Assembly (NCBI GenBank): GCA_022510745.1
Contig: JAFLSY010000010.1
Coordinates: 1-64,000, forward strand
Length of the DNA: 64,000 nt
From: Lachnospiraceae bacterium
GTDB lineage: Bacteria > Bacillota > Clostridia > Lachnospirales > Lachnospiraceae
Reading direction: 5' to 3'
Below, one piece after another: positions 8,095 through 16,348 of this stretch. The position numbers were made by a program, and so were the translations under genes. The notes under the pieces are model-generated. The model was not told the DNA's origin and did no database searches. It saw only the letters and a list, made by a program, of their open reading frames with translations. How positions within the stretch are numbered: the first letter of the stretch is position 1; the number at the start of each line of letters is the position of its first letter.

Positions 8095-10802
8095 TCCTGA
8101 ACCTTACCGTATTCCTTCCCATCCACCTTGGTCAGATAAGCGATTCCTATTGTACCCAGGCCGCTGTTGCTGGAACCGGATACGGAAGCTTTCTCCAGAA
8201 TCACATTCTCAAAGGGAATACATCTTAAGACTTCGTCCACAAATTCCTGCTGCTGTTTTATGCTGCATCCTGCATGGGTAATGAAAACCACTCTGGAATC
8301 GATTTTTTTCTTCCTACGCAGCAGCTTGCGGATAAAGCTCTTCTTGGCCTTATCCGGATTACCGGAATAAAAGCCGATGACTTTTGTATCGCTCTGGCGC
8401 AGCTGCACAATAGAATACAGGTTTAAGACATCACACAAGGAAGCCAGCCTCCTGCCGGCATGACCGCTCTCGCAAAAGCCGGATATATTCGGCATAAAGA
8501 AGGTATTTTCAATACGTTTTTTCAATATTTCCAGCTCTTTGCAAAGCTCTTCCACCCGATTACATCCGCCGTTTAACAGCTCACTGGCAGCCAACACCAG
8601 CAATCCTTCTCCGCAGGAGATTAGCCCTGCGTCAATCACATGCACATGGTCAAATCCCTGAGCCGCCTGGGAAGCCATACTAAAAGTCTTACCGGCACCG
8701 GAAGCCACTGTAATATGTATCAATTCCTCCGCCTCTGTAAGGGCTTCCGCATAAAATGCCTCATATTCCTCTACCGAGGCGCTGACAGCCCTTGCCCTTG
8801 CACCGGGATGTGCCAGATGACGTGCCAGATTATCCGAATCAATATCGATGGTATCCCGAAAGATTCCTCTTTCTGTTTCTATGTAGGAATACATCACTTT
8901 TATATCGTACTGTTCCCGATACCTTTGGGGCAGATCGCTGATACAGTCTGTAGAAATCTGTATTTTCTTACGCTTGCGCCGCAATACCGCCTTTGCGGCC
9001 GTATCATCGTATCCTTCTTCATTAATCCGGTACTCAACCACACTCTCCGGCAGGAATTTCAGGACTTCCGCTTCTAACAGACTGCCGTCTATGGGTTTGG
9101 AGAGATAGCCGTCAAAACCGTTTTCCAGATAATGCCGTTTATCCGCTGCCGCAGCATTTGCCGTCACCACGATAATAGGAGTCTGGCGGCCGCTGCCGCT
9201 TTCCTGACGGCGGATTTCTTTCAAGGTTTCCTTCCCGTCCATGCCAGGCATCATACTGTCTAACAGAATGACATGATAGATTCTTTTCTTAGTCATTTCC
9301 AGACATTCTTCCCCGCTTTTTGCGGTATCAATCTGAACTTTGGTCGCACGCATCAGCTTGCTGATAACTAAGAGATTGGTCTCGTTGTCATCCACGACCA
9401 GGACCTTAGCCATGGGAGCTTCAAAGCTCTGCTTATAGTACTGACGTTCCCTGCTCTGCATCTTTCGCAGATAATTCACATCACCGATGGGTTTGTCATC
9501 CACAATGGGCTGCTCTAAGGTCACGGTAAATACAGACCCCTTTCTGTAAATACTGTCCACTGTAATGGTACCGCCCATCAGGCTGACCAACTGCTTGGTG
9601 ATGGCAAGTCCCAGTCCGCTTCCTTCTATTTTGCGGTTTTTCTCCCGATCCACCCTCTTAAAATAATCGTACAGAGACTCCAGATCCTCTTTTTTAATGC
9701 CGATACCGGTATCGGATACGGAAATGGTCAGCCGTTCTCTGCCGCCACCAATGGGATCTCCCTGCACGGCCAGAGTGACGGAGCCTTCCTGCGTATATTT
9801 TACTGCATTGGTAAGCAGATTGATCAAAATCTGTCTGATACGTATTTCATCGCCTAACAGCTCGGTTGGCAGGTCGCTGTCAATATTAATATTGAATGCC
9901 AGATTCTTCTCACTCATACGGTTCTGCAGCAGACTCACCACATCATCAATGAGCTCTATGAGCCGATAGGATACCGGAACAATGGACATACGGTCACTTT
10001 CGATCTGGGAAAAATCCAAAATGTCATTGATGAGATTTAACAGCATCTTGCTGGCATTATTGACCTTGAGTGCGTCTTCCGCCACTTCATCGGAAATATC
10101 CTCCCGCAGGATCATCTCGTTTAAGCCGATGATCGCATTAATGGGCGTGCGGATTTCATGACTCATGTTGGCAAAAAACGCATCCTTGGATTTGGCGATC
10201 CGTTCAATTTCATTTCTTTGCGCCAATGTCCGCTCCCGTTCTTTTTCATAAGAATGCAGCTGAAAGCGCATGATCAGTCCCACTGCCACCCCCACGACTA
10301 TTACGGCAAAAAGAGAGTCATAATAAACGGCTGTCTGTGAACCCAGCGACACGATCATCTGCGGATTAAAATAGGCATACACATAAGTGGTAACATCCGT
10401 AATAATCGCCAATCCAAGAAAGATGAAGAGTTTCTTTCCCCGAAACATAATAAAAATATACAATATTCCCAGCACGAACCATACGGACGAGCCCCCGTCA
10501 ATTCCTCCGCTGGAGAAAAAAGTAAACGGGAAAATACCGCAGATCACAAACAGAGCAAATATGACGGATGAAAAATCTGTTCGGTGAAATATAAATGTTG
10601 CTCCCATTGCGACCAAAACCACGATCAGCAAAGCGAAGATAGGAAGTGCATTGGCCAACGGATTTTCCAAGGCGAGTCCTGCAAATATGGAAAGAATGGA
10701 CACCACCAGCGCTACCAGCAAGACCAGCCGGAAGAGTCTCTCTCGAATGTCTGTGGTCCCTTTATAAAGTATCTTCTTTATCTTATCAATCATTTTCACC
10801 AA
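8091..10802 (-). CDS. Hybrid histidine kinase-receiver fused to a C-terminal DegV domain
   Basis: A 903-residue protein with order: five to six membrane helices (20-180), HisKA with phospho-acceptor His215 (ANMSHEIRTPINAI), HATPase_c with the N box, DTGIGI and GSGLGLA motifs (300-432), a receiver with DD471-472, phospho-acceptor Asp515 (VILLDSMMPGMD) and Lys569, then from about 612 a full DegV fold (IQISTDCISDLP at the start, SASVEEYEAFY, GAGKTFSMASQAA, HVIDAGLISCGEGLL, THAGCSIKQQQEF, SNSGLGTIGIAY). DegV proteins bind fatty acids (known for FakB), so the receiver may be coupled to lipid sensing or lipid phosphorylation. It overlaps HK1 by 17 bases and SulP by 4. Start M4 (10793) is possible. 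Confidence 0.9.
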   Translation of the reverse strand: MVKMIDKIKKILYKGTTDIRERLFRLVLLVALVVSILSIFAGLALENPLANALPIFALLIVVLVAMGATFIFHRTDFSSVIFALFVICGIFPFTFFSSGGIDGGSSVWFVLGILYIFIMFRGKKLFIFLGLAIITDVTTYVYAYFNPQMIVSLGSQTAVYYDSLFAVIVVGVAVGLIMRFQLHSYEKERERTLAQRNEIERIAKSKDAFFANMSHEIRTPINAIIGLNEMILREDISDEVAEDALKVNNASKMLLNLINDILDFSQIESDRMSIVPVSYRLIELIDDVVSLLQNRMSEKNLAFNINIDSDLPTELLGDEIRIRQILINLLTNAVKYTQEGSVTLAVQGDPIGGGRERLTISVSDTGIGIKKEDLESLYDYFKRVDREKNRKIEGSGLGLAITKQLVSLMGGTITVDSIYRKGSVFTVTLEQPIVDDKPIGDVNYLRKMQSRERQYYKQSFEAPMAKVLVVDDNETNLLVISKLMRATKVQIDTAKSGEECLEMTKKRIYHVILLDSMMPGMDGKETLKEIRRQESGSGRQTPIIVVTANAAAADKRHYLENGFDGYLSKPIDGSLLEAEVLKFLPESVVEYRINEEGYDDTAAKAVLRRKRKKIQISTDCISDLPQRYREQYDIKVMYSYIETERGIFRDTIDIDSDNLARHLAHPGARARAVSASVEEYEAFYAEALTEAEELIHITVASGAGKTFSMASQAAQGFDHVHVIDAGLISCGEGLLVLAASELLNGGCNRVEELCKELEILKKRIENTFFMPNISGFCESGHAGRRLASLCDVLNLYSIVQLRQSDTKVIGFYSGNPDKAKKSFIRKLLRRKKKIDSRVVFITHAGCSIKQQQEFVDEVLRCIPFENVILEKASVSGSSNSGLGTIGIAYLTKVDGKEYGKVQE

Positions 10803-13602
10803 TCCTATCCTTTAATCTGGCTACGGCTTCCGAAGCAGACAAATAATCTTCCATCTCAATCTTATGCATGATCGGTCCCATCATATCCGCCAAAGCATGC
10901 CCGCGAAAGCTGCACTTTACCAGTTGCTTAGCAATGGCGGTCATTTGCCCATGATCAAAGGCAAAGGCTGCGTCCTCAAAGTCCAGAGCCAGCTTATCAA
11001 ATTCACTTTCCTCTAGTGCTTCTAAACCGTCCGGCAGTTCTTTTTCTTTCTGCGGATGAACCGTCTTACTCTCCTTTAAAAGCCCCAGAATTCTTGTATA
11101 CTCCTGTATCATGGCGTCATGGTGCTCTAAAATAAATGATTCATCCCCACTCTTACCTGCAAGCTCTAACTCTTTTGCCATACCGGAGAGTTTCTCCACA
11201 CCGACGCTTAACATGGTGCTCTTTAGGGCATGAACTAAAGTTGCATAGTTTTTCCAGTCCTTTTCCTCATAGAAACGACAGATCTTCTTACAATCCTCCT
11301 GCCCGTTTCCGGAAATCATCTGTAAGATCTCGATATAATCTTCGGGGCTGCCGCAATATGTGATTCCTGTCTGTTCGTCAAAACTTTCCACTGGTAGATC
11401 CGTGTAACGCTGCATAGCTTCCTTTGCTTCCTTTACTTCCTTTTCTTCCTGTTGTGTCGTTGTTTCTTCCTTCTGTTTCGTCTCATCTTCCCGCGCCTTT
11501 AGTTCATCCGGTTTACCATTTGGCTCATCCTCAACGGGAATCAGCTTATCCTGAGGAAGAACTCGCTTTAATACACGCTCCAACACGGAGACTTCAATGG
11601 GTTTGGCAATAAAATCCCTGAATCCTTCTCTTAAAAAGACTTCCCGCATGCCGCCTACCGCATTAGCTGTCACGGCCACAATGGGAACTTTTTTGTAATA
11701 GCTGCCCTGCTTCTGGCGGATGCGCTGCAGGGTCTCCACGCCGTCCATTTCCGGCATCATATGATCCATAAATACCACGTCATAGCTCATGTTTTCAATC
11801 TTTTCCAAGGCTTCCGCTCCGCTGGTAGCGATCGCTACTCCCACTTTATAGGGGCGCAGCAGGCCTTCCAGTACCCGGATGTTCATCAGGTTATCATCCA
11901 CTACTAACACGCAGGCATCCGGTGCAGTGAACTTACCCTCATAAAAATAGTTCGCATCTATGCCCTGCATCAGTTTTTCATCATTTAAGGCCCGCACAAT
12001 GGGCAGGATGAAAAACGGCTTATACAGACGGCAGATCTGAGGATTTGCAATCCTTACTTCATTGGCACGTTCGATGATCGTAATGACTTTCGTCGTCCGG
12101 GACATATTGTCAAAAAATGCTGTATCCTCTTCGTATTCTTCAATGCTGATAAACACATGGGTAAAGGTCTCCCTCTCAACCCTGCGCTTTAATTCCGATA
12201 AGTTCTGGCAGACATGGCACCTTACCTTCAACTGTTCTATCATATGGAAGATAACCTGGCTGTACGCTTCCCTGACCTCAGGCCGGTCATATTTCTCCAT
12301 ATCCACATAAATTGCCACGTTCAAACGCTCTCTGTCTTTTACTGCAACAATAGGAACCGGATTCATTACCTTCTGGGGAACCACGAATTGTATCTCGCTG
12401 CCTTTCCCAAATTCACTGGAAACGGTGATAAAACCGCCCATCATGTCTACCAGAGCCTGTGAAATGGCAAGCCCCAGTCCGATACCCTCTTCCTGACGGT
12501 TGCGCTTCGTGTCCACCTGATTGAAATTGGTAAAGAGCTTCTCCAAGCTCTCTTTCTTCATACCAATACCTGTATCCTTGATGCGCACCACCAAATTGAT
12601 TCCGTAATCCGTTTTCCGCGCGCCGATCACAATGGTAACGCAGCCCTCCGCCGTAAACTTCAGCGCATTATTGACCAGATTCATGATCACTCTTCGAATC
12701 TTCTGTTCGTCCCCGATCAATCCGCTGGGGAGGTTTGCATCGCAGTCCACCACCAGATCGAGCTCCTTCTCGTTCTTGCGGGCCATGGACATATTGATCA
12801 CGTCATTGATGGTGGAAGTAATATTATAGGCTTCCTCTACTAACGTCATCTTGCCGGTCTGCATTTCCGTAAAATCCAGTACGTCGCTGACTATGGACTG
12901 GAGATTGCGGCCTGCGGTCTGGATAGTGAACACATCCGCGCGTACTTGACTTGACAGTTCCTCACGCAGTACGATCTCACTCATGCCGCAGATGGTATTA
13001 ATTGGCGTACGAATCTCATGGCTGACATTGGCCATAAAATCGTCTTTGCTCCGCTCCGCAGCTTTCAGGGAAATGATGACATCCATCTGCTTTTTAATGC
13101 CTTCCAGACGTTTTTTGATGAGAAAAAATACGATATAGTTGATCAGATATAAGGAGAAAATCTCCAAAACCGTTTGAATAATGGCATCTCCGGAGGATAA
13201 ATCCACGGTCTTTTGAAGCAAAAGATGATAAACACACAAAAAACTGGCCACCGCAATCGTTATATAAACAATCTCCGGTATACCGTATAATACAAGCATC
13301 ACAGTAACTATAGAGAGAACCGGCACAGTCATAGACAGACTCTCTGTGCTCACGGACCAGACAACGGCTCCCATCTGCATCATACATGCTATGACATAGG
13401 CTCGGAACTCGTACGTCCTGAAATTTGTCAAATGCAAAACCAGACCAAACAGCCAGCCCGCATCCATCAGCAAAAGCAGCCAGATCGACCAGCCAAACCT
13501 TATGCCGATTATTGTCATTGTAACATTGCAAATGAAATAGAAACAGAGCATGAGCTTCTCTATTCCTATTTGTTCTCTCTTTGGAATGATATTCTCCGGC
13601 AC
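10786..13602 (-). CDS. Hybrid sensor histidine kinase with receiver and Hpt domains
   Basis: A 938-residue membrane kinase. Residues 15-165 hold about six membrane segments with little extracytoplasmic loop, so the signal is probably sensed in or at the membrane. HisKA has His195 (ANVSHEIRTPINTI); HATPase_c spans about 295-410 (IKDTGIGMKK, EGIGLGLAIS). Residues 425-545 look like a degenerate receiver without the acidic pocket. A true receiver follows (VDD568-570, Asp613 in VVFMDHMMPEMD, Lys667), then a Glu/Lys-rich linker (686-730) and an Hpt domain with His791 (LVHALKSTML). The set allows a His-Asp-His relay to the two stand-alone receivers encoded just upstream. The start codon is 11 bases after the RR2 stop. 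Confidence 0.92.
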   Translation of the reverse strand: MPENIIPKREQIGIEKLMLCFYFICNVTMTIIGIRFGWSIWLLLLMDAGWLFGLVLHLTNFRTYEFRAYVIACMMQMGAVVWSVSTESLSMTVPVLSIVTVMLVLYGIPEIVYITIAVASFLCVYHLLLQKTVDLSSGDAIIQTVLEIFSLYLINYIVFFLIKKRLEGIKKQMDVIISLKAAERSKDDFMANVSHEIRTPINTICGMSEIVLREELSSQVRADVFTIQTAGRNLQSIVSDVLDFTEMQTGKMTLVEEAYNITSTINDVINMSMARKNEKELDLVVDCDANLPSGLIGDEQKIRRVIMNLVNNALKFTAEGCVTIVIGARKTDYGINLVVRIKDTGIGMKKESLEKLFTNFNQVDTKRNRQEEGIGLGLAISQALVDMMGGFITVSSEFGKGSEIQFVVPQKVMNPVPIVAVKDRERLNVAIYVDMEKYDRPEVREAYSQVIFHMIEQLKVRCHVCQNLSELKRRVERETFTHVFISIEEYEEDTAFFDNMSRTTKVITIIERANEVRIANPQICRLYKPFFILPIVRALNDEKLMQGIDANYFYEGKFTAPDACVLVVDDNLMNIRVLEGLLRPYKVGVAIATSGAEALEKIENMSYDVVFMDHMMPEMDGVETLQRIRQKQGSYYKKVPIVAVTANAVGGMREVFLREGFRDFIAKPIEVSVLERVLKRVLPQDKLIPVEDEPNGKPDELKAREDETKQKEETTTQQEEKEVKEAKEAMQRYTDLPVESFDEQTGITYCGSPEDYIEILQMISGNGQEDCKKICRFYEEKDWKNYATLVHALKSTMLSVGVEKLSGMAKELELAGKSGDESFILEHHDAMIQEYTRILGLLKESKTVHPQKEKELPDGLEALEESEFDKLALDFEDAAFAFDHGQMTAIAKQLVKCSFRGHALADMMGPIMHKIEMEDYLSASEAVARLKDRIGEND

Positions 13603-13613
13603 CTCTTTCCCTC

Positions 13614-14033
13614 CTATTCACGCTCTGCCAATTTCTGCATTACTTCTGTCAATTTCAAATATACGCCCACACGCGCCCTGATCACTTCGGGAATGAACGG
13701 TTTCATGACATAATCCGTTCCGCCCGCTTCAAAGACCTTTGTGATCTCCTCTGCATTTTCAAAAGCAGAAGTAAAGATAATGGGGATGTCACGGGCATCC
13801 AAATCTTCCCTTAATTTTCTGCACACTTCATAGCCGTCCATTTCCGGCATGGAAATATCCAATAAAACCAGAACCGGATTGCATCTTGGAAAAACTTTCA
13901 GCGCCTGAGCGCCGCTTTCTGCCAATACCGGCTGGTATCCCATTTCCATGATAATGTTTCTAAGTAGAAAACGATGCGTTTCCGCATCGTCCACAATTAA
14001 AATATGTGATTTCTGCAAGTTCTTCTCTTCCAT
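13614..14033 (-). CDS. Stand-alone receiver (response regulator without output domain), RR2
   Basis: A 139-residue CheY-like receiver: acidic pair Asp15-Asp16, phospho-acceptor Asp59 (LVLLDISMPEMDGYEV), Thr/Ser position in IIFTSAF, and Lys in YVMKPF. About 15 residues extend beyond the domain but no DNA-binding or enzymatic output is present, so it should act as a phosphate shuttle or protein-interaction switch. It lies 21 bases after RR1 and 11 bases before the large hybrid kinase, which makes it the natural partner of that kinase's Hpt domain. Confidence 0.9.
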   Translation of the reverse strand: MEEKNLQKSHILIVDDAETHRFLLRNIIMEMGYQPVLAESGAQALKVFPRCNPVLVLLDISMPEMDGYEVCRKLREDLDARDIPIIFTSAFENAEEITKVFEAGGTDYVMKPFIPEVIRARVGVYLKLTEVMQKLAERE

Positions 14034-14054
14034 CTTGATTTCCTCATATTTGAA

Positions 14055-14420
14055 TCATGACTCGGATAATATTTTCTTAATGGTCTTTAACAGCAAATCC
14101 TGATCGACGGGCTTTAACAGATAAGCCTGCGGCCGCAGTTTCAGCACTTCCGCCACATCCTCCCGTTCATGCACGCCCGTGAGAAAAACGACGGGGATAT
14201 CTTTCGTATCTTCCGTCTCCTGTAATTCCTCAAACATCTCTTTTCCACTCATCGTAGGCATATCATAGTCCAACAGGATCAAATCCGGATGTTCCTTTTT
14301 GGCGTACCTAATGCCTTCATGCCCGGATGCGGACGTCAGAATTTCATATTTGTCCCGCAGTAATAAATCTAACATTCTCAGCTGGACCGGGCTGTCATCA
14401 ACCAATAAAATACGTTTCAT
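14055..14420 (-). CDS. Stand-alone receiver, RR1, first gene of phosphorelay operon
   Basis: I start at 14420 (MKRILLVDDSPVQLRML) because the ribosome binding site AAAGGATGG sits at the right distance; an in-frame ATG nine bases earlier overlaps that site. The 121-residue protein is a single CheY-like receiver with Asp8-Asp9, phospho-acceptor Asp51 (LILLDYDMPTM), Thr in VVFLTGVHE and Lys in YLLKPV. No output domain. It opens the operon RR1-RR2-HK1-HK2/DegV-SulP, all on the minus strand with gaps of 34 bases or less or overlaps. Confidence 0.9.
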   Translation of the reverse strand: MKRILLVDDSPVQLRMLDLLLRDKYEILTSASGHEGIRYAKKEHPDLILLDYDMPTMSGKEMFEELQETEDTKDIPVVFLTGVHEREDVAEVLKLRPQAYLLKPVDQDLLLKTIKKILSES

Positions 14421-14454
14421 TCCTACCATCCTTTTGTAAAGCTATATTTAAATA

Positions 14455-14463
14455 AGTATAGCA
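14455..14463 (-). promoter_or_regulatory. Extended -10 promoter of phosphorelay operon
   Basis: Minus-strand TGC-TATACT (14463-14455) is an extended -10 element; the -35 region (TTCCTT at 17-base spacing) is weak. It lies between the terminator of the regulator gene and the RR1 start, so it is the likely operon promoter. Confidence 0.4.
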
Positions 14464-14494
14464 TACAATGCGTTATAAGGAAAGAAATTTCTGG

Positions 14495-14530
14495 GAAAAA
14501 CAAATGCAGGTACCCTATGAGTACCTACAT
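14495..14530 (-). terminator. Terminator overlapping stop codon of OhrR-like gene
   Basis: Minus-strand ATGTAGGTAC (14530-14521) pairs with GTACCTGCAT (14513-14504), then TTGTTTTT. The stop codon TAG at 14525-14527 lies inside the stem, a compact arrangement. It isolates the peroxide operon from the phosphorelay operon. Confidence 0.75.
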
Positions 14531-14956
14531 TCCCAACATTTTATACAGAATACGGTAAAGTTCCGCAGCCTCTTTAGAATCCAATAACGAGCATTTTGCC
14601 ATCTGTGCCGGAACGGTAACCGCACGTTCTTTCAGCTGCTCTCCGGCCTCGGTTATTGTCACCAACAGATTCCGTTCATCTTCCACAGAGCGCTTTCTGC
14701 ATAACAAGCCCTTGGCCTCCATCTTTTTTAGTAACGGCGTCAGGGTGCCGGAATCCAGAAACAGGCGCTCCCCCAGTTCCTTCACCGTCTGGGTTTTGTG
14801 CTCCCAGAGCACCATCATGGTAATATACTGGGTATAGGTCAGATCCAGCTCGTTTAAAAAGGGCTTATACTGCTTGATAATTTCTCTGGAGCAGGCATAG
14901 AGCGGAAAGCATATCTGATTTTCGATTTTTAAAGCGTCATATTTCTGTTCATCCAT
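14525..14956 (-). CDS. MarR-family regulator of OhrR type
   Basis: A 143-residue winged-helix MarR protein. I choose the start at 14956 (MDEQKYDALKIENQICFPLY) because GGGAG lies five bases before it; in-frame starts further upstream lack a site. The segment around Cys16 (IENQICFPLYACSREI) matches the peroxide-sensing Cys15 region of Bacillus OhrR, and the recognition helix region (LDSGTLTPLLKKMEAKGLLCRKRS) with the DERN wing follows. OhrR proteins repress organic-hydroperoxide genes until the Cys is oxidised. The gene follows the flavodoxin gene (upstream starts overlap its stop), and a palindrome sits on the operon promoter at 16135-16148, so autoregulation is likely. Confidence 0.85.
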   Translation of the reverse strand: MDEQKYDALKIENQICFPLYACSREIIKQYKPFLNELDLTYTQYITMMVLWEHKTQTVKELGERLFLDSGTLTPLLKKMEAKGLLCRKRSVEDERNLLVTITEAGEQLKERAVTVPAQMAKCSLLDSKEAAELYRILYKMLGM

Positions 14957-14967
14957 ATCGTCTCCCA

Positions 14968-15384
14968 TCATAAGGAGCGCCCTACAACTTTTTCCGCAAA
15001 ATCTGCCGCGTTCTGCAGATCTTCCGCATTCGGCCGTCCTTTGTGCAGCACTGTGAAGGAACCTCTGCAGTGAAATTCTTCCTCCGCCATGTCAATGCCG
15101 TTTTCTGCTGCCAGCTTCTGCACCTGTTTATAGGTAGAAGCGATTAACGCCGCCGTACTGAAATTATAAAGCTTCCCTATCCTATCCTTATTTTCGGCCA
15201 CGAACCGTTTTACCGCATCATCCACACCTGCCGCGTATACGGAACTGCCTAAAAACAGTATTTCAGTTTTCTCTTCCAAAGGCACGGAAATATCTTTAGC
15301 CTCCACGCCTACGGCCTCAGCTATGGCATGTGCCAGTTTTTCGGTATTTCCCGATCTTGTAAAATATCTGACTGCGACTTTCAT
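14968..15384 (-). CDS. Flavodoxin
   Basis: A 138-residue FMN-binding flavodoxin-like protein. The start at 15384 (MKVAVRYFTRSGNTEKLA) is preceded by AGAAAGGA and gives the expected N-terminal strand. The RSGNTEKLA loop is the FMN phosphate site; LFLGSSVYAAGVDD carries the second flavin loop. It is short-chain type. In an operon with glutathione peroxidase and an OhrR-like regulator, its probable role is electron supply for peroxide or thiol reduction; the specific partner is not evident. Confidence 0.85.
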   Translation of the reverse strand: MKVAVRYFTRSGNTEKLAHAIAEAVGVEAKDISVPLEEKTEILFLGSSVYAAGVDDAVKRFVAENKDRIGKLYNFSTAALIASTYKQVQKLAAENGIDMAEEEFHCRGSFTVLHKGRPNAEDLQNAADFAEKVVGRSL

Positions 15385-15443
15385 TATAATCCTTTCTGCA
15401 AAGTATCGCAAGTACCTGCGTTCTTTGTCTTCTTTTATTTTTT

Positions 15444-15554
15444 CTATGACTGCCCGCTCTCCTGCTGTGCTTCATAGGCCGCGCGTACTGCCTTCGCCAG
15501 CTGGTCTCCGCAGGATTGGGAACAAGTATTTTCGGTTTTGTAATCGTAACGCAT
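15444..15554 (-). CDS. 36-residue TSCPD-like remnant with internal deletion
   Basis: This short frame starts at 15554, sharing one base with the stop of the glutathione peroxidase gene (TAATG). It reads MRYDYKTENTCS then QSCGDQLAKAVRAAYEAQ. The first part matches the beginning and the second part the end of the roughly 80-residue TSCPD family (TIGR03905: YKTKGTCS... TSCPDQLAKAL), with about 45 central residues missing and the frame kept. Cys11 and Cys15 remain. It may be a decayed gene or a shortened product still made by translational coupling. The family identification is from memory of the consensus. Confidence 0.5.
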   Translation of the reverse strand: MRYDYKTENTCSQSCGDQLAKAVRAAYEAQQESGQS

Positions 15555-16096
15555 TAGAGCACCTCCTCTACCTTTTCCTTTACTTTCTTTAAAGAGTTCA
15601 TAGGCTCAAACCTCACCGCGATATTTCCCTCTCTGTCGATCAGGAACTTGGTAAAGTTCCACTTTATGGCGCCATTGTTCTTATAGTCCTTATCCTGCTT
15701 TTTTACTACCTGTGACAGGATCAGGCCCATGGGACTTTTATCGAAGCCTTTAAAAGTAGTATTTTCAGTGAGCCATTTGTAGAGCGGAATCGCGTTTTCA
15801 CCGTTTACCTCAATCTTGGAAAACTGGGGAAAAGTAATGCCATAGCGCCCCGTACAGAAGGAATGGATCTCCTCGTCATCCCCGGGAGCCTGCTCCCCAA
15901 ACTGATTGCAGGGAAAGTCCAAGATTTCCAGCCCGTCCTTCTGATGCTCCTCATACAGATCCTACAGTTCATCATACTGGGGTGTAAAACCGCATCCGGT
16001 AGCCGTGTTCACGATCAAAAGCACCTTGCCCTGATAATCTTTTAAGGAAACCTCGCTGCCGTCCTGTGCCTTTACCATAAAATCATAAATGCTCAT
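15554..16096 (-). pseudogene. Glutathione peroxidase interrupted by an in-frame amber codon
   Basis: A full 180-codon glutathione peroxidase frame runs from ATG 16096 (ribosome binding site GAAGGAGG) to 15554, but codon 45 (15962-15964) is TAG where the family has Glu or Gln (YDEL-stop-DLYEEH); CAG to TAG is a single change. All catalytic positions are kept: peroxidatic Cys35 (NTATGCGFTPQ), the Gln of PCNQFGEQ, and Trp-Asn of KWNFTKF. The stop falls between Cys35 and the rest, so unsuppressed translation gives a useless 44-residue peptide. It is the first gene of the peroxide operon. A sequencing error cannot be excluded. Confidence 0.85.
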
Positions 16097-16134
16097 TTCT
16101 ATAGCCTCCTTCTCAATTCAGTTTTACTAAGCTT

Positions 16135-16164
16135 AATTGTATTCAATTTAATTTTGTATGTCAA
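16135..16164 (-). promoter_or_regulatory. Peroxide operon promoter with overlapping palindromic operator
   Basis: Minus-strand TTGACA (16164-16159), 17-base spacer, TACAAT (16141-16136). The -10 is covered by the palindrome AATTGTATTCAATT (16135-16148), close to the TACAATT/AATTGTA half sites known for OhrR. With an OhrR-like gene as last member of the operon, this is a plausible autoregulated peroxide switch. Confidence 0.7.
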
Positions 16165-16185
16165 TAATTAAATTTATTTTCAATA

Positions 16186-16264
16186 CTTGCGGACAAAAAT
16201 TTCATCCTTGCGGCAGAAAAATTTCGTTCTTGCGGACAAAAATTTCATCCTTGCGGATGAAATC
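16186..16264 (+). repeat. Short tandem repeat, unit about 21 bp, three and a half copies
   Basis: Copies begin at 16186, 16207, 16229 and 16250; copies 1 and 3 are identical (CTTGCGGACAAAAATTTCATC), copy 2 differs by a few bases and copy 4 is cut short. The last two form an inverted repeat ATTTCATC/GATGAAAT (16241-16262). Every unit carries TTGCGG, and the last one serves as the -35 hexamer of the malic enzyme promoter. Too few copies and no cas genes for a CRISPR array. Confidence 0.85.
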
Positions 16265-16279
16265 AAAATATACTATGAT
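16251..16279 (+). promoter_or_regulatory. Promoter of malic enzyme gene
   Basis: TTGCGG (16251-16256), 17-base spacer, TATGAT (16274-16279). The -35 is part of the tandem repeat, so the other repeat copies could bind an activator or form alternative -35 elements. Confidence 0.45.
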
Positions 16280-16348
16280 GATAGAGTGTGGGGATTTTAT
16301 ACATTTTCACAGAATGTAAATATCACAAGAATCGAGGATGAAACAGCC

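Noticed and set aside
14055..14420. Stand-alone receiver as a CheY of a chemotaxis operon
   Set aside because: No che or flagellar genes nearby; it belongs to the hybrid kinase operon.
15962..15964. Recoding of the glutathione peroxidase amber codon as pyrrolysine or selenocysteine
   Set aside because: Selenocysteine uses TGA, and in seleno-peroxidases it replaces the catalytic Cys, which is an ordinary TGC here. No pyl genes or hairpin element are visible, and the position is not catalytic.
16186..16264. Regularly spaced repeats resembling a CRISPR array
   Set aside because: Units are directly joined with no spacers of unique sequence and there are no cas genes.
16187..16348. Longer N-terminus for the malic enzyme
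   Set aside because: The extension is translated tandem repeat and promoter; family members start at the 16349 Met.
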